A stretch of DNA of 39,102 nucleotides from a cf. Phormidesmis sp. LEGE 11477 (GTDB lineage: Bacteria > Cyanobacteriota > Cyanobacteriia > Phormidesmidales > Phormidesmidaceae). Made by a program: the position numbers and the translations under genes. The notes under the pieces are model-generated. The model was not told the origin of the DNA and did no database searches. It saw only the letters and a list, made by a program, of their open reading frames with translations. Numbering within the stretch: position 1 is the stretch's first letter; each line of letters begins with the position of its first letter. Location: NCBI RefSeq assembly GCF_015207105.1, contig NZ_JADEXO010000051.1, positions 1 through 39,102 of the forward strand. Reading direction: 5' to 3'. Of this stretch, positions 7,432 through 15,074 are shown one piece after another.

Positions 7432-7995
7432 TTACACCTGCAACCAGCCAAAGAGCGTTTCTACCGTCAGCTCAAACGCATCTAAAACATCGGGCATTGC
7501 TAGCCGAGCCGTTGGCGCTTCTAGAATCTCAACTGCCTGATCGGGGCGAAAGACTAAAACTGTTCTCTCGCTAGGATCTATCAGCCAGCCAAGCTGAGTG
7601 CCATAAGTCAGACAGTGAGAAACCTTCTTGATGACTCTAGTTTGGCTTTGCTGAGGCGACAGAATCTCGATAGTAAGGCTGGGTGCGATCGCTACGATAT
7701 CGGCAATGTCGCCGTCCTCATCGCGAGGAATCTGACTGCTGGACAAAACTACAATATCTGGGACGATAGCCGCGCCACCAACGCTACATCGCAGCTCTGT
7801 GAAGGCTAGGCCAGTCTTTTGCGGTTCAAGGAAATCGTTCAGCACGTTAGACAGCTTGGTCTGTAGCCGACTGTGTTTTCCTTTCGGCATAGGCTTTTGC
7901 GTAACTTTTCCATCTGCAAATTCGCTAGCAGGCTTGGTTTCTGGAAGTTCCAAAAAGGCTGCGAGGGTGAGCGGTTTGGTTGGGGCTTGTACCAT
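7432..7995 (-). CDS. Uma2 family (DUF820) PD-(D/E)XK endonuclease-like protein
   Basis: The 187-residue protein is typical of the Uma2 family, which is strongly expanded in cyanobacteria. It begins with LTLAAFLELPETKPASEFADG, followed by KGKHSRLQTKLSNVLNDF. The nuclease-core motifs are IVPDIVVLSS (metal-binding Asp) and PSLTIEILSP (Glu of the ExK-like site), then a strand LGWLIDPSERTVLVFRP. The family has a restriction-endonuclease-like fold; biological roles are poorly known, and many copies sit in mobile or defence-rich regions. It lies 45 bases downstream of the caspase-nSTAND-WD40 gene on the same strand and could be its last operon member. The start ATG at 7995 gives the usual family length. 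Confidence 0.88.
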   Translation of the reverse strand: MVQAPTKPLTLAAFLELPETKPASEFADGKVTQKPMPKGKHSRLQTKLSNVLNDFLEPQKTGLAFTELRCSVGGAAIVPDIVVLSSSQIPRDEDGDIADIVAIAPSLTIEILSPQQSQTRVIKKVSHCLTYGTQLGWLIDPSERTVLVFRPDQAVEILEAPTARLAMPDVLDAFELTVETLFGWLQV

Positions 7996-8040
7996 CTGTA
8001 GCGCTTTAGTGCGACTGAGCTAATCATATAGCGAGGCTAG

Positions 8041-11000
8041 TTATTTCGCGCCGGACCATTCCGCCAGCTCATTCGCCCGCCTCACCGGATCGAACGTCAG
8101 CGCAGCATCTAACGCTTTGGCCTGATTGAACTTGGCAATCGCCTTGTCCATCTCCCCCTTACGCGCCAGCACACTACCCTGCGCTACCAGAAATTCCGCT
8201 TCTTGCCGCCGCGCTGTCCATACATTTTTCAAGCAAGCTTCACAAGCCTTCTGCGCCAGCTCACCCTGCATCAGCGCCAGATGATGTATTAGCCTATCGC
8301 AACAGTCACGCAGCTCACTTTCCCAGGTACCCAACCGCCACAACCGCAGCCTGCTATCTGCGCCAACCGAGACAATCTGGTCCCCCTGTGGGCTAAAAGC
8401 TACCGATGACACCGAGTCACTATGACCAGAGAAGGGGTTGCCAATACAGTTACCCGATAAGTCCCACAGCCGTAGCGTTTTATCACAGCTTCCCGAGACA
8501 ATCCGACCCCCCTGCGGACTAAAAGCGACTGACCGCACCGAGTCGCTATGTCCGCTGAAGGGCTCGCCAATAGGATTACCCAATAGGTTCCACAGCCGCA
8601 GGGTATTATCACGGCTACCTGAGACAATCCGATTCCCCTGTGGGCTAAAAGCTACCGATGACACCGAGTCGCTATGACCAGAGAAGGGTTTGCCAATACA
8701 GTTACCCGATAGATCCCACAGCCGTAGCGTTTTATCACGGCTACCTGAGACAATCCGATCCCCCTGTGGACTGAAGGCCACCGAATGTACCCAGTCGCTA
8801 TGACCAGAGAAGGGGTTGCCGATACAGTTACCCGACAGGTCCCATAGCCGTAGCGTCCCATCACGGCTACCTGAGACAATCCGATCCCCCTGTGGACTGA
8901 AGGCCACCGAATGTACCCAGTCGCTATGACCAGAGAAGGGGTTGCCGATACAGTTACCCGATAGGTCCCACAGCCGCAGCGTCTTATCAATGCCACCTGA
9001 GATAATCCGATCCCCCTGCGGACTAAAGGCTATCGATGACGTCGAGTCGCTATTGATCTTTAGCCGTTCACGAATATTGCACCAGGCGCGATGCAAAGCA
9101 TCCTGCGCCGAATACTCCACCCGAGATAGTGTCGCTTGACTCTCTGCGACTAAACCCATCGCTTCGACGGTTCTGTCCACTATTTGTGCCGGATTTGCCG
9201 CTAGCTTCTCACGCCATTTGCGCGACTGCTCTTGCAGTTGAGCCTTTGCCAAAGCTTTCTCTAGCCTGGCCACATTCTGTTTTTCCTGTTCGTCACTAAA
9301 CGAAAAATAATCTTCTACCTCGCGCGCCCCTTCTTCACGTAGCAGCTCATCTAGCGCCGCCCTACGCTCATTCAGCTCTGCCAGCAGCCCCCGCGACAGC
9401 AAAAACTCTTCTCGCTTTTCTCTAGACTTCCATCGATAATACTCGTCTTCCAGCCGCTGCCCTAGCCGCCGCAGATCTCTATCCGCCTGCCGCCACTGCG
9501 CATATCGCTCCCACCCATCCAGCAACGCCTCATGCGCCAGATCAACAAACTCGCCATCACTCACCAGCAGCCGCCCCGCCACCAGGCTCGCAATCACATC
9601 ATTCACAATCTCTCTAGTTTGTTGCTGTTGTTCATTCTTTGACTCTATCCCGCCACCCATCGCCAGCAGTGCCTCTTTCGGCTGTCGCTGTCGGGTATCT
9701 TTCTCTCCTTTCCCCAACCGCACCAGCCGCAGACAGACCCGCTTTGCCCAGGGCTGATCCACATCTCGCAAACTGTTGTATACCGTCTCTGCTCGCCTAT
9801 CCAACGCACCTTTCAGCCCACCCATCTCTCTGTAGACACTAGCCGTCAGCTTTCTAGCCTGCGTATCCCGCTTCTCCCACAGCTCCGTCAGCGCAAACTC
9901 CAACAAAGGCAAACAGTTGTATTCCGCCGCCACATTCTCCAGCAGCAGATCCAACAGCCCTTCTCCAAAGGCATACCCCCGAGCCTGCACAGGCTTCACA
10001 ATCGCATCGCGTAAATTCTCCCCCGTCAAAGCCTCCAGCCAAACCACATCCCGCTCCACCACCGCCGCCGGATACCCCAAAGCCAGCCACTCATTCACAA
10101 AATCCGACCGCATCGTCGCCACCACCGCCAGCCGAGCCTCTGACCTATCCCTCACCGCCAGCAGCGCTTCTACAAACCGCTGCCGTTCAGACTGATCGCA
10201 CAGCGTAAAGACTTCCTCAAACTGATCCACCAGCAGCAGCACCCGATCATCCCCCGCTATCTGCGCCGCCGACTGCCCACCCAACTGCCGACCCGCCAGC
10301 GACTCAGTCATCTCCGCCAGCCCCGTCGCCTCAAACACGTCCAGCAGCGCCCTAATCTCACCCGCCGTCACCCCGCTCGCCGTCAACAATTTCCGCAGCT
10401 CCATCTTCAGAATCGCCAGTGGAGCCGCATCCGGCTTCATCGTGATCACCTGCCAACCTTGCGCCATCAACTGCGTCACCAGCCCCGCCCGCACCACCGA
10501 AGACTTTCCACTGCCCGAAGGCCCCAGCACCATCACAAAGTTAGACCGACCCAGCTTCTGCACCAGTTGCTGAGTCACCGCCGCCCTGCCAAAAAACACC
10601 GCCGCCGTCTCCGGCGTAAACGCTTGCAGTCCCTGATACGGGCACTCCTCATTCACCCTAGTCTCAGCCACAGTCAGCCGATGCCGCACCAGCACCAAAT
10701 CGCCGCCGTAGCTAATCAGAGTCGGCTCCTGCCCAGATCGCCTCAGACGTTTCTGCACATAGTTATGCGCGTCCAACACCGCCACTTCTTCGATTGATTG
10801 ATCTTGCAGCACCTCCAGCAGCGCCCCGGTATACACACTGTGCGCCGCACCCGTATCCGCCCACGCCTTCTCATAGCTGCGACAGGCTGCACTCAGAAAA
10901 TAGGTGCGATCGCCAAACTTACTCAGTCCACTCCCCACCAACGACTGCTCAATAAAAAACTCACTGTGACAACAGTCCAACAGCATCGCCAGCTTTGCAG

Positions 11001-11382
11001 GTGTCGCCTCCCCCACCAGCGCATTCAGCTCCTGAAACGGCAGCGCCCGCTGAGCATACAGAATACTGCCATCCGCATCCTGATTGATCTCACAGTCGTA
11101 AGTGGCCAGATAGCCCTGCTGACTTCGCGCACTCTGCCCAGCCGTAAAGCCATGCCCCGTGAAATATAGGAGGACTTCAGCGCGATCGCCCTGCTTTAGC
11201 AGCACATACTCCAGTTCTGCAATCAGCGCCTCGTACGTTGCCTGCTCGTCTTGGAGCGATCGCACCTCATCAAAATGCTCATGCAATGAATCGCACATTG
11301 CCTGAGCATCACCCTTCGGCTTCGACAGCCCCGGCAAATGTCGATACTCACCCACCCCAACAATCAGAGCATAACGACCCAT
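8041..11382 (-). CDS. Caspase - nSTAND NTPase - WD40 repeat protein
   Basis: The protein has 1113 residues with domains in the order expected of a STAND-type signalling effector. The caspase fold (1 to about 220) has YFTGHG (His77) and MLLDCCHSEFF (Cys138), so the dyad is intact. The linker motif ECPYQGLQAFTPETAAVFFG (about 243-262) is a hallmark of nSTAND1 NTPases. Walker A is GPSGSGKSS (about 285) and Walker B is VLLLVDQFEEVFT (about 380), followed by helical arms to about 770. Six WD40 repeats fill about 778-1020, and a TPR-like tail (VLARKGEMDKAIAKFNQAK) ends the protein. By family logic the WD40 part senses a trigger, the NTPase oligomerises and the protease is released. The trigger is unknown. 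Only six canonical repeats are seen, where a closed propeller usually has seven blades. Confidence 0.92.
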   Translation of the reverse strand: MGRYALIVGVGEYRHLPGLSKPKGDAQAMCDSLHEHFDEVRSLQDEQATYEALIAELEYVLLKQGDRAEVLLYFTGHGFTAGQSARSQQGYLATYDCEINQDADGSILYAQRALPFQELNALVGEATPAKLAMLLDCCHSEFFIEQSLVGSGLSKFGDRTYFLSAACRSYEKAWADTGAAHSVYTGALLEVLQDQSIEEVAVLDAHNYVQKRLRRSGQEPTLISYGGDLVLVRHRLTVAETRVNEECPYQGLQAFTPETAAVFFGRAAVTQQLVQKLGRSNFVMVLGPSGSGKSSVVRAGLVTQLMAQGWQVITMKPDAAPLAILKMELRKLLTASGVTAGEIRALLDVFEATGLAEMTESLAGRQLGGQSAAQIAGDDRVLLLVDQFEEVFTLCDQSERQRFVEALLAVRDRSEARLAVVATMRSDFVNEWLALGYPAAVVERDVVWLEALTGENLRDAIVKPVQARGYAFGEGLLDLLLENVAAEYNCLPLLEFALTELWEKRDTQARKLTASVYREMGGLKGALDRRAETVYNSLRDVDQPWAKRVCLRLVRLGKGEKDTRQRQPKEALLAMGGGIESKNEQQQQTREIVNDVIASLVAGRLLVSDGEFVDLAHEALLDGWERYAQWRQADRDLRRLGQRLEDEYYRWKSREKREEFLLSRGLLAELNERRAALDELLREEGAREVEDYFSFSDEQEKQNVARLEKALAKAQLQEQSRKWREKLAANPAQIVDRTVEAMGLVAESQATLSRVEYSAQDALHRAWCNIRERLKINSDSTSSIAFSPQGDRIISGGIDKTLRLWDLSGNCIGNPFSGHSDWVHSVAFSPQGDRIVSGSRDGTLRLWDLSGNCIGNPFSGHSDWVHSVAFSPQGDRIVSGSRDKTLRLWDLSGNCIGKPFSGHSDSVSSVAFSPQGNRIVSGSRDNTLRLWNLLGNPIGEPFSGHSDSVRSVAFSPQGGRIVSGSCDKTLRLWDLSGNCIGNPFSGHSDSVSSVAFSPQGDQIVSVGADSRLRLWRLGTWESELRDCCDRLIHHLALMQGELAQKACEACLKNVWTARRQEAEFLVAQGSVLARKGEMDKAIAKFNQAKALDAALTFDPVRRANELAEWSGAK
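8330..9050 (-). repeat. Six near-identical 126-bp units encoding WD40 repeats
   Basis: The anchor CCCCTG recurs with its T at 8387, 8513, 8639, 8765, 8891 and 9017, an exact 126-bp period (42 codons, one WD40 blade). Units carry phrases such as VAFSPQGDRIVSGSRD and LRLWDLSGNCIGNPFSGHSD. Units two and three (in protein order) differ at only a handful of bases. The low-coordinate unit diverges after LRLW into the C-terminal tail. The low divergence implies recent duplication or ongoing gene conversion, so copy number may vary between strains. Confidence 0.9.
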
Positions 11383-11487
11383 AATTCAACGTTTATACGA
11401 CTTTCAAATAGCTTTTCAGGCATTCTCCCCTAAGATAGCCAAACAAGCCAACTTGATAAGAAGCCGTTCTAAAAAAAGTTAAAGCAA

Positions 11488-11697
11488 CTAACGCAGATCG
11501 TCTTCAGAAAGTTGCGCTATCTTCATCAGCGCCCGCTGAGTCCCGGCCTTTAGCGCCTGGTTTCGATGAACCGGAATTGATAAAATCTTGTCTTCCCCAG
11601 CCTTCTCGTAGATATGATGACTGCCAGTCACCCTACTCAAAATCCAGCCGCGTCGCTCAACTATTTTGAAAAGCTGCTTGCCAGAAACAGACTTCAT
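11488..11697 (-). CDS. hicA: HicA-type toxin (YcfA family mRNA interferase)
   Basis: The 69-residue protein has the HicA double-stranded-RNA-binding-like fold: GKQLFKIVERRGWILSRVTG, then SHHIYEKAGEDKILSIPVHR with the conserved catalytic His region, and a final KIAQLSEDDL helix. HicA toxins cleave mRNA and are neutralised by HicB. Its start overlaps the 3' end of the HicB-like gene by 4 bases (11694-11697), a classic coupled toxin-antitoxin arrangement with the antitoxin first. It lies upstream of the caspase-nSTAND-WD40 gene on the same strand, 105 bases away. All expected core residues appear present, so it could be active. Confidence 0.88.
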   Translation of the reverse strand: MKSVSGKQLFKIVERRGWILSRVTGSHHIYEKAGEDKILSIPVHRNQALKAGTQRALMKIAQLSEDDLR

Positions 11698-11897
11698 ACC
11701 GCAATCTCAACAACGCGATCATTAGACTGGAGCGTTTGACGATTGTTAGCAACCTCTAGCCAACCTGCGATCGCATCTCGCAAATTAGCAACTACCTCTT
11801 CCATCGTCTCGCCTTCCGTAATACATCCAGGCAGCGCAGGCACCTCCGCCCAATATCCTCCTTCTTCTGCTGGATGAATAACCGCCTTTATCTTCAT
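11694..11897 (-). CDS. hicB: HicB-type antitoxin (short form)
   Basis: The 67-residue protein starts MKIKAVIHPAEEGGYWAEVP and contains the HicB partial RNase-H-fold signature ALPGCITEGETMEEVVANL followed by an amphipathic helix. It should bind and inhibit the HicA toxin encoded directly downstream (4-base overlap). This short form ends after the toxin-binding domain and has no recognisable ribbon-helix-helix or HTH DNA-binding domain, so autoregulation by direct DNA binding is doubtful. The pair is divergent from the Trypco1-like gene, with about 94 bases between the start codons. Confidence 0.85.
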   Translation of the reverse strand: MKIKAVIHPAEEGGYWAEVPALPGCITEGETMEEVVANLRDAIAGWLEVANNRQTLQSNDRVVEIAV

Positions 11898-11955
11898 AGC
11901 GAACTCAACTATACATATCCACTAGCTTAGTCTTAAATAGCAAAGTCCACTGTTC

Positions 11956-11981
11956 CAACAGCAGGTTCCAGCAGCAGGTTC
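11956..11981. repeat. 13-bp tandem duplication in the hicB/Trypco1 divergent spacer
   Basis: CAACAGCAGGTTC (11956-11968) is followed directly by CAGCAGCAGGTTC (11969-11981), ending 10 bases before the ATG of the Trypco1-like gene. It therefore occupies the position of the ribosome-binding region and could alter expression if copy number changes. Confidence 0.5.
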
Positions 11982-11991
11982 TAATATCAAT

Positions 11992-12381
11992 ATGAGCACC
12001 ATCCAACCCGTCCAGCTAGAGGACCCCGACGGCACTACCTACACCGTCTACATCGAATCCACCGAACCCGCCGAACTACCCACAGCACCCTCATCTCCCA
12101 GCGCCCCCACCCACAGCGGCACCCGCGAAAGCTACGGCATCGGCGACAAACTCAGAGCCGAACTGAAGGACATCCACGGCACCATCCGTGCCTACACCTG
12201 GTATGTCATCGGCGCATTCAAAAACCTCTCCGGCGTCGAAGTCGAAGAAATGACCCTCAAATTCGGCATGAAAATCGGCGGCAAAGCCGGACTGCCTATC
12301 TTCACCGAAGGCACCGCCGAAAGCAACTTCGAAGTGTGCGTCAAATGCAAATTCCCCAGCAGCGCACCCAGCAAAAGCTAA
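11992..12381 (+). CDS. Trypco1 / CU044_2847-family-like protein
   Basis: The protein has 129 residues. The N-terminal beta part is IQPVQLEDPDGTTYTVYIES, then a Pro/Ser-rich stretch (about 24-42), a helix and the diagnostic C-terminal block EEMTLKFGMKIGGKAG. A strand follows with TAESNFEVCVKCKF. This matches the small 'trypsin-co-occurring domain 1' family (CU044_2847), in which an FGxKxxxxAG block precedes a final strand with alternating hydrophobics. That family is known from neighbourhoods of trypsin-, caspase- and STAND-containing conflict systems. It is divergent from hicBA and, beyond that, the caspase-nSTAND-WD40 gene. The molecular role is unknown. The assignment is from motif reading. 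Confidence 0.7.
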   Translation: MSTIQPVQLEDPDGTTYTVYIESTEPAELPTAPSSPSAPTHSGTRESYGIGDKLRAELKDIHGTIRAYTWYVIGAFKNLSGVEVEEMTLKFGMKIGGKAGLPIFTEGTAESNFEVCVKCKFPSSAPSKS

Positions 12382-12437
12382 CAGGCAAACCCGATAACAT
12401 GAAAGAACATTCTCCAGCGAATACACAAGGTCAAGTC

Positions 12438-12683
12438 ATGACTACACTGCCAAAACCAAAAATCGATGCCTTCACCCTAGAAATTCCGCCCCTCTCCCGT
12501 AGCGCCATAGACGAGCTGTATCACTTCCTTCAATATCTACAGTTCAAGCACCAGATCGATCTCGAAGCCACCATCGAAGCCATCGAAGACGAAATCGATC
12601 CCTATGACGCCGAAATTGCCCTACAAGAACCCGGCGATGCTGTGCCTTGGGAAACTTTGAAGCAGGAACTAGGGCTATCGTGA
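12438..12683 (+). CDS. RelB-like antitoxin (toxin-antitoxin pair)
   Basis: This encodes 81 residues from the ATG at 12438, which has AAGGTC about 7 bases upstream; an ATG at 12399 is the alternative. The product is acidic and helical: IPPLSRSAIDELYHFLQYL, KHQIDLEATIEAIEDEID, and PGDAVPWETLKQELGLS at the end, the usual C-terminal toxin-wrapping segment of antitoxins paired with RelE/ParE toxins. Its TGA overlaps the GTG start of the toxin gene (GTGA). It follows the Trypco1-like gene on the same strand by 56 bases. It would neutralise the downstream RelE-like toxin and possibly repress the operon. Confidence 0.75.
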   Translation: MTTLPKPKIDAFTLEIPPLSRSAIDELYHFLQYLQFKHQIDLEATIEAIEDEIDPYDAEIALQEPGDAVPWETLKQELGLS

Positions 12684-12937
12684 GCTATCGAATCCTCTTC
12701 GAACCTGCCGCCGAAAGACAGCTCAAAAAGCTGCCACTATCAGTTCAAAAAAGCCTGCGTCCCACAATAGATAATCTGTCAACAAATCCCAGACCATCTG
12801 GCTGTAGAAAGTTGAAAGGTAGAAAAGATCAGTACCGAATCCGATCGGGCAGTTATCGTGTCATCTACAGAATTCAAGACGCGGCCTTAATCGTCAGCGT
12901 CGTTAGTCTAGGCCATCGAAAAGACGCATACGACTAG
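12680..12937 (+). CDS. RelE/ParE family toxin
   Basis: This encodes 85 residues starting at the GTG at 12680, which overlaps the antitoxin stop codon (GTGA). The protein shows the compact RelE fold: YRILFEPAAERQLKKLPLSV, then NPRPSGCRKLKGRKDQYRIR, then SGSYRVIYRIQD, and the C-terminal VSLGHRKDAYD with the conserved His-Arg-Lys-Asp-x-Tyr. RelE enzymes cut mRNA on the ribosome; ParE relatives target gyrase. The C-terminal Tyr and basic residues favour RelE. The upstream ATG at 12647 would lie inside the antitoxin gene and is rejected as start. It is 17 bases from the following histidine kinase gene. Confidence 0.88.
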   Translation: MSYRILFEPAAERQLKKLPLSVQKSLRPTIDNLSTNPRPSGCRKLKGRKDQYRIRSGSYRVIYRIQDAALIVSVVSLGHRKDAYD

Positions 12938-12954
12938 ACGCTCTACCCACCGTT

Positions 12955-14274
12955 ATGTTCCAAGCCACCCGCCGCCGCCTCGCCCTCTGGTACACCGCCG
13001 TCACCGCTGTCCTGCTGCTGCTATTCGCCATCGGCGTCTACACCTACGTTCGCGGCACCCTAGTCGAGCGCGTTGATGACACCCTCAACCACGTCGTCGA
13101 AATCGTCGAGCGATCGCTCGTCATCGGCAACAACGGCAAAGTTAATATCGAAGCCAGCTTTCGCAACAAAGAAGAAACCAGCGAAGACGATCGCATCGAT
13201 CTCGAATGGTTTGGTCCCGAAGGCAACTTGCAGTGGACCACCTTTTCTAAATCGCCCCAAGTTCCCCTGCACGTCAATCCCAATGGCGAAACCATCACCA
13301 CGCCTCACGGCCTAGCCATCCGACAGATCACCCAGAGAATCAGTATCGGTGCTCAGCTCCTTGGCTACCTACGAGTTAGCCACCCCTGGTTTGAAGTCTC
13401 TAAACCCAGCCGCCAGCTGATTATCGATCTGGGCTTTGGCATCACGGCGATGATTGCCACCGTCGCTGGCATTGGCTGGTTTCTCTCTGGCTTGGCCATG
13501 GCCCCTATCCGCACCTCGTATCACCAGCTCAAACAGTTCACCGCCGACGCTTCCCACGAACTCCGCAACCCCATCGCCGTTATCCAAACCAACGTTCAAG
13601 TCGCCCTCGCCGATCCTGATGAACAGTTTCAGCACACTCAGCTAGAAGTAATCGAACGACTTACCCGCCGGCTTGGCAGACTAGTTGACGATCTGTTGTT
13701 TATCGCTCGCCAAGAAAGTGGCCTGATCCCCATGCGCCAAGAGCCGATTGAGCTAGTCGGCTTGATCGAAGATGTCGTAGAAGAGCAGCAGGCGATCGCC
13801 CAAGAAAAAAACCTCACCCTCACCTACACCCACGCCAAAACAGAACTCTCAACTCAAGGCGATCGCGATCAGCTCACCCGACTCTTCACCAACCTGATCG
13901 CCAACGCCATCCAATACACCTCCGTTGGTACGGTCTCTATCGATCTCAGCGCCAGCGCCCAGCAAGCAACTATCACCATCGCCGACACCGGCATCGGCAT
14001 TCCCGCCCAAGACCTCGACCATATCTTCGACCGCTTCTACAGAGTCGATCCCGCCCGCAGTCGCAGTATAGGCAAAGAAGCTGGTGGATCGGGGCTAGGG
14101 CTGGCGATCGCCAAAATCATTGCCGAAAACCATCACGGACAACTCACACTCACTAGCCAGTCAAACCCTGCTACCGATCATGGCACGATCGCAACTGTTC
14201 TTCTCCCGGCTAAAACCGCACCCGCTAAAAAAGCGGAAACGTCGAAGCAGAAGAACCCCGGCCTCAAAGCTTGA
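12955..14274 (+). CDS. Membrane sensor histidine kinase (orphan)
   Basis: The 439-residue kinase has a transmembrane segment at about 11-31, an extracytoplasmic sensor region of about 125 residues, a second transmembrane segment at about 157-180, HisKA with DASHELRNPIAVIQ (His201), and an HATPase with N box NLIANAIQYTS, DTGIGIPAQDL, FYRVDPARSRS and GGSGLGLAIAK. The N-terminus (ATRRRLALWYTAVTAVLLL) resembles the RppB/NrsS-like cyanobacterial kinases. No response regulator is adjacent; the 5' neighbour is the RelE-like toxin, 17 bases away, with no clear Shine-Dalgarno between. It may be read from the toxin-antitoxin promoter. The stimulus is unknown. It is convergent with the RodZ-like gene. 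Confidence 0.9.
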   Translation: MFQATRRRLALWYTAVTAVLLLLFAIGVYTYVRGTLVERVDDTLNHVVEIVERSLVIGNNGKVNIEASFRNKEETSEDDRIDLEWFGPEGNLQWTTFSKSPQVPLHVNPNGETITTPHGLAIRQITQRISIGAQLLGYLRVSHPWFEVSKPSRQLIIDLGFGITAMIATVAGIGWFLSGLAMAPIRTSYHQLKQFTADASHELRNPIAVIQTNVQVALADPDEQFQHTQLEVIERLTRRLGRLVDDLLFIARQESGLIPMRQEPIELVGLIEDVVEEQQAIAQEKNLTLTYTHAKTELSTQGDRDQLTRLFTNLIANAIQYTSVGTVSIDLSASAQQATITIADTGIGIPAQDLDHIFDRFYRVDPARSRSIGKEAGGSGLGLAIAKIIAENHHGQLTLTSQSNPATDHGTIATVLLPAKTAPAKKAETSKQKNPGLKA

Positions 14275-14285
14275 CCCCAGTATCT

Positions 14286-15074
14286 TCAGTCAGCCACCAA
14301 ACTCACATCTGGCACAAACGTCTTTGAAACTGGCATCCCGACTTCACCCATCAGCTCTGCCTGAGACTGATTGAAAGAATACAAAACGCCACCCGCGTTC
14401 CCGACTCGGATTGTCATCGACTCATCCGCTGCCCAAGAGCGCTTTTCTCCCTGCTCTAAAATCGCCTCGAACTTAGTCTGACCATCTGCTACGACCCAGA
14501 TCCAAGACTGTTCGGTTAGCACGAGATCTACCTCAATCGGCTTGGTCTGCTGCTGCTTTGGCGTTTCTACCACTGGCTGCGCCACGGGCGTAGGTCTTTG
14601 CAGCGTTAGCTGCTCAATTTCTGCTGGATCTAGTATTGGCTGAGCAGTCATATCTGGCGCATTCTGCTGTAGCAGCGCCGACAAAGCGCTCACCGCCCCT
14701 ACAATCAACAGCACATACGCACCGTACAGATGCAAAGGACTCAGTCGCGCCGAAGACCCTCGCCAGGAAGAACGGGGCTGATTTACCACCGGACGAGTAA
14801 AAAATCGATTGGCGATCGCCTCACCATCTAACCCCAACGCATCACCGTATCGACTCAACAGCGCTCGGACATAGACTGGTTCAGGCAGCGCAGCCATATC
14901 GCCCTGCTCTATTGCCAACAGCAGCGACTTGCGAATCCGCGTCAGTTCCTCAATCGCATCAAACGTCAACCCCTTTTGTAAACGCACCTGTTTGAGCGAA
15001 TTCCCTAGCGATCGCAGCTGCTCTTGCTGTAGCTGTTGAGCAGTCGGTTCTAGAGCGCGAGTTTTCTGCTTCAT
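14286..15074 (-). CDS. RodZ-like membrane protein with N-terminal HTH and DUF4115
   Basis: This encodes 262 residues from the ATG at 15074, preceded by GGAAAA; an ATG at 15089 is possible. The frame extends to 15230, but that adds a poorly plausible Tyr/Pro-rich tail. The N-terminal part is an HTH_25/XRE-like domain, LGNSLKQVRLQKGLTFDAI, with RIRKSLLLAIEQGDMAALPE and VYVRALLSRYGDALGLD. A basic linker follows, a single transmembrane helix (LYGAYVLLIVGAVSALSAL), and a periplasmic beta-rich DUF4115 domain (LTEQSWIWVVADGQTKFEA). This is the RodZ architecture, a cytoskeleton-linked morphogenesis factor that binds MreB in the cytoplasm. It lies upstream of no obvious partner. Confidence 0.82.
   Translation of the reverse strand: MKQKTRALEPTAQQLQQEQLRSLGNSLKQVRLQKGLTFDAIEELTRIRKSLLLAIEQGDMAALPEPVYVRALLSRYGDALGLDGEAIANRFFTRPVVNQPRSSWRGSSARLSPLHLYGAYVLLIVGAVSALSALLQQNAPDMTAQPILDPAEIEQLTLQRPTPVAQPVVETPKQQQTKPIEVDLVLTEQSWIWVVADGQTKFEAILEQGEKRSWAADESMTIRVGNAGGVLYSFNQSQAELMGEVGMPVSKTFVPDVSLVAD

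Noticed and set aside
7119-7451. 110-codon minus-strand frame
   Set aside because: It is Cys-rich and without protein-like blocks, and it overlaps the repeat whose better reading is on the plus strand.
8400-8996. Repetitive frames in other registers of the WD40 array
   Set aside because: They are shadows of the 126-bp units. The minus-strand main frame gives intact WD40 blades.
8330-9050. CRISPR array
   Set aside because: Units are 126 bp, contiguous, in frame and encode WD40 repeats. There are no spacers, and no Cas genes were seen.
9854-10797. Arg/Ser/Pro-rich frames inside the caspase-nSTAND gene
   Set aside because: They are shadows caused by its high-GC coding sequence and contain no family motifs.
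3506-12937. Insertion sequence or transposase in the island
   Set aside because: No transposase-like protein and no terminal inverted repeats or target duplications could be found by reading.
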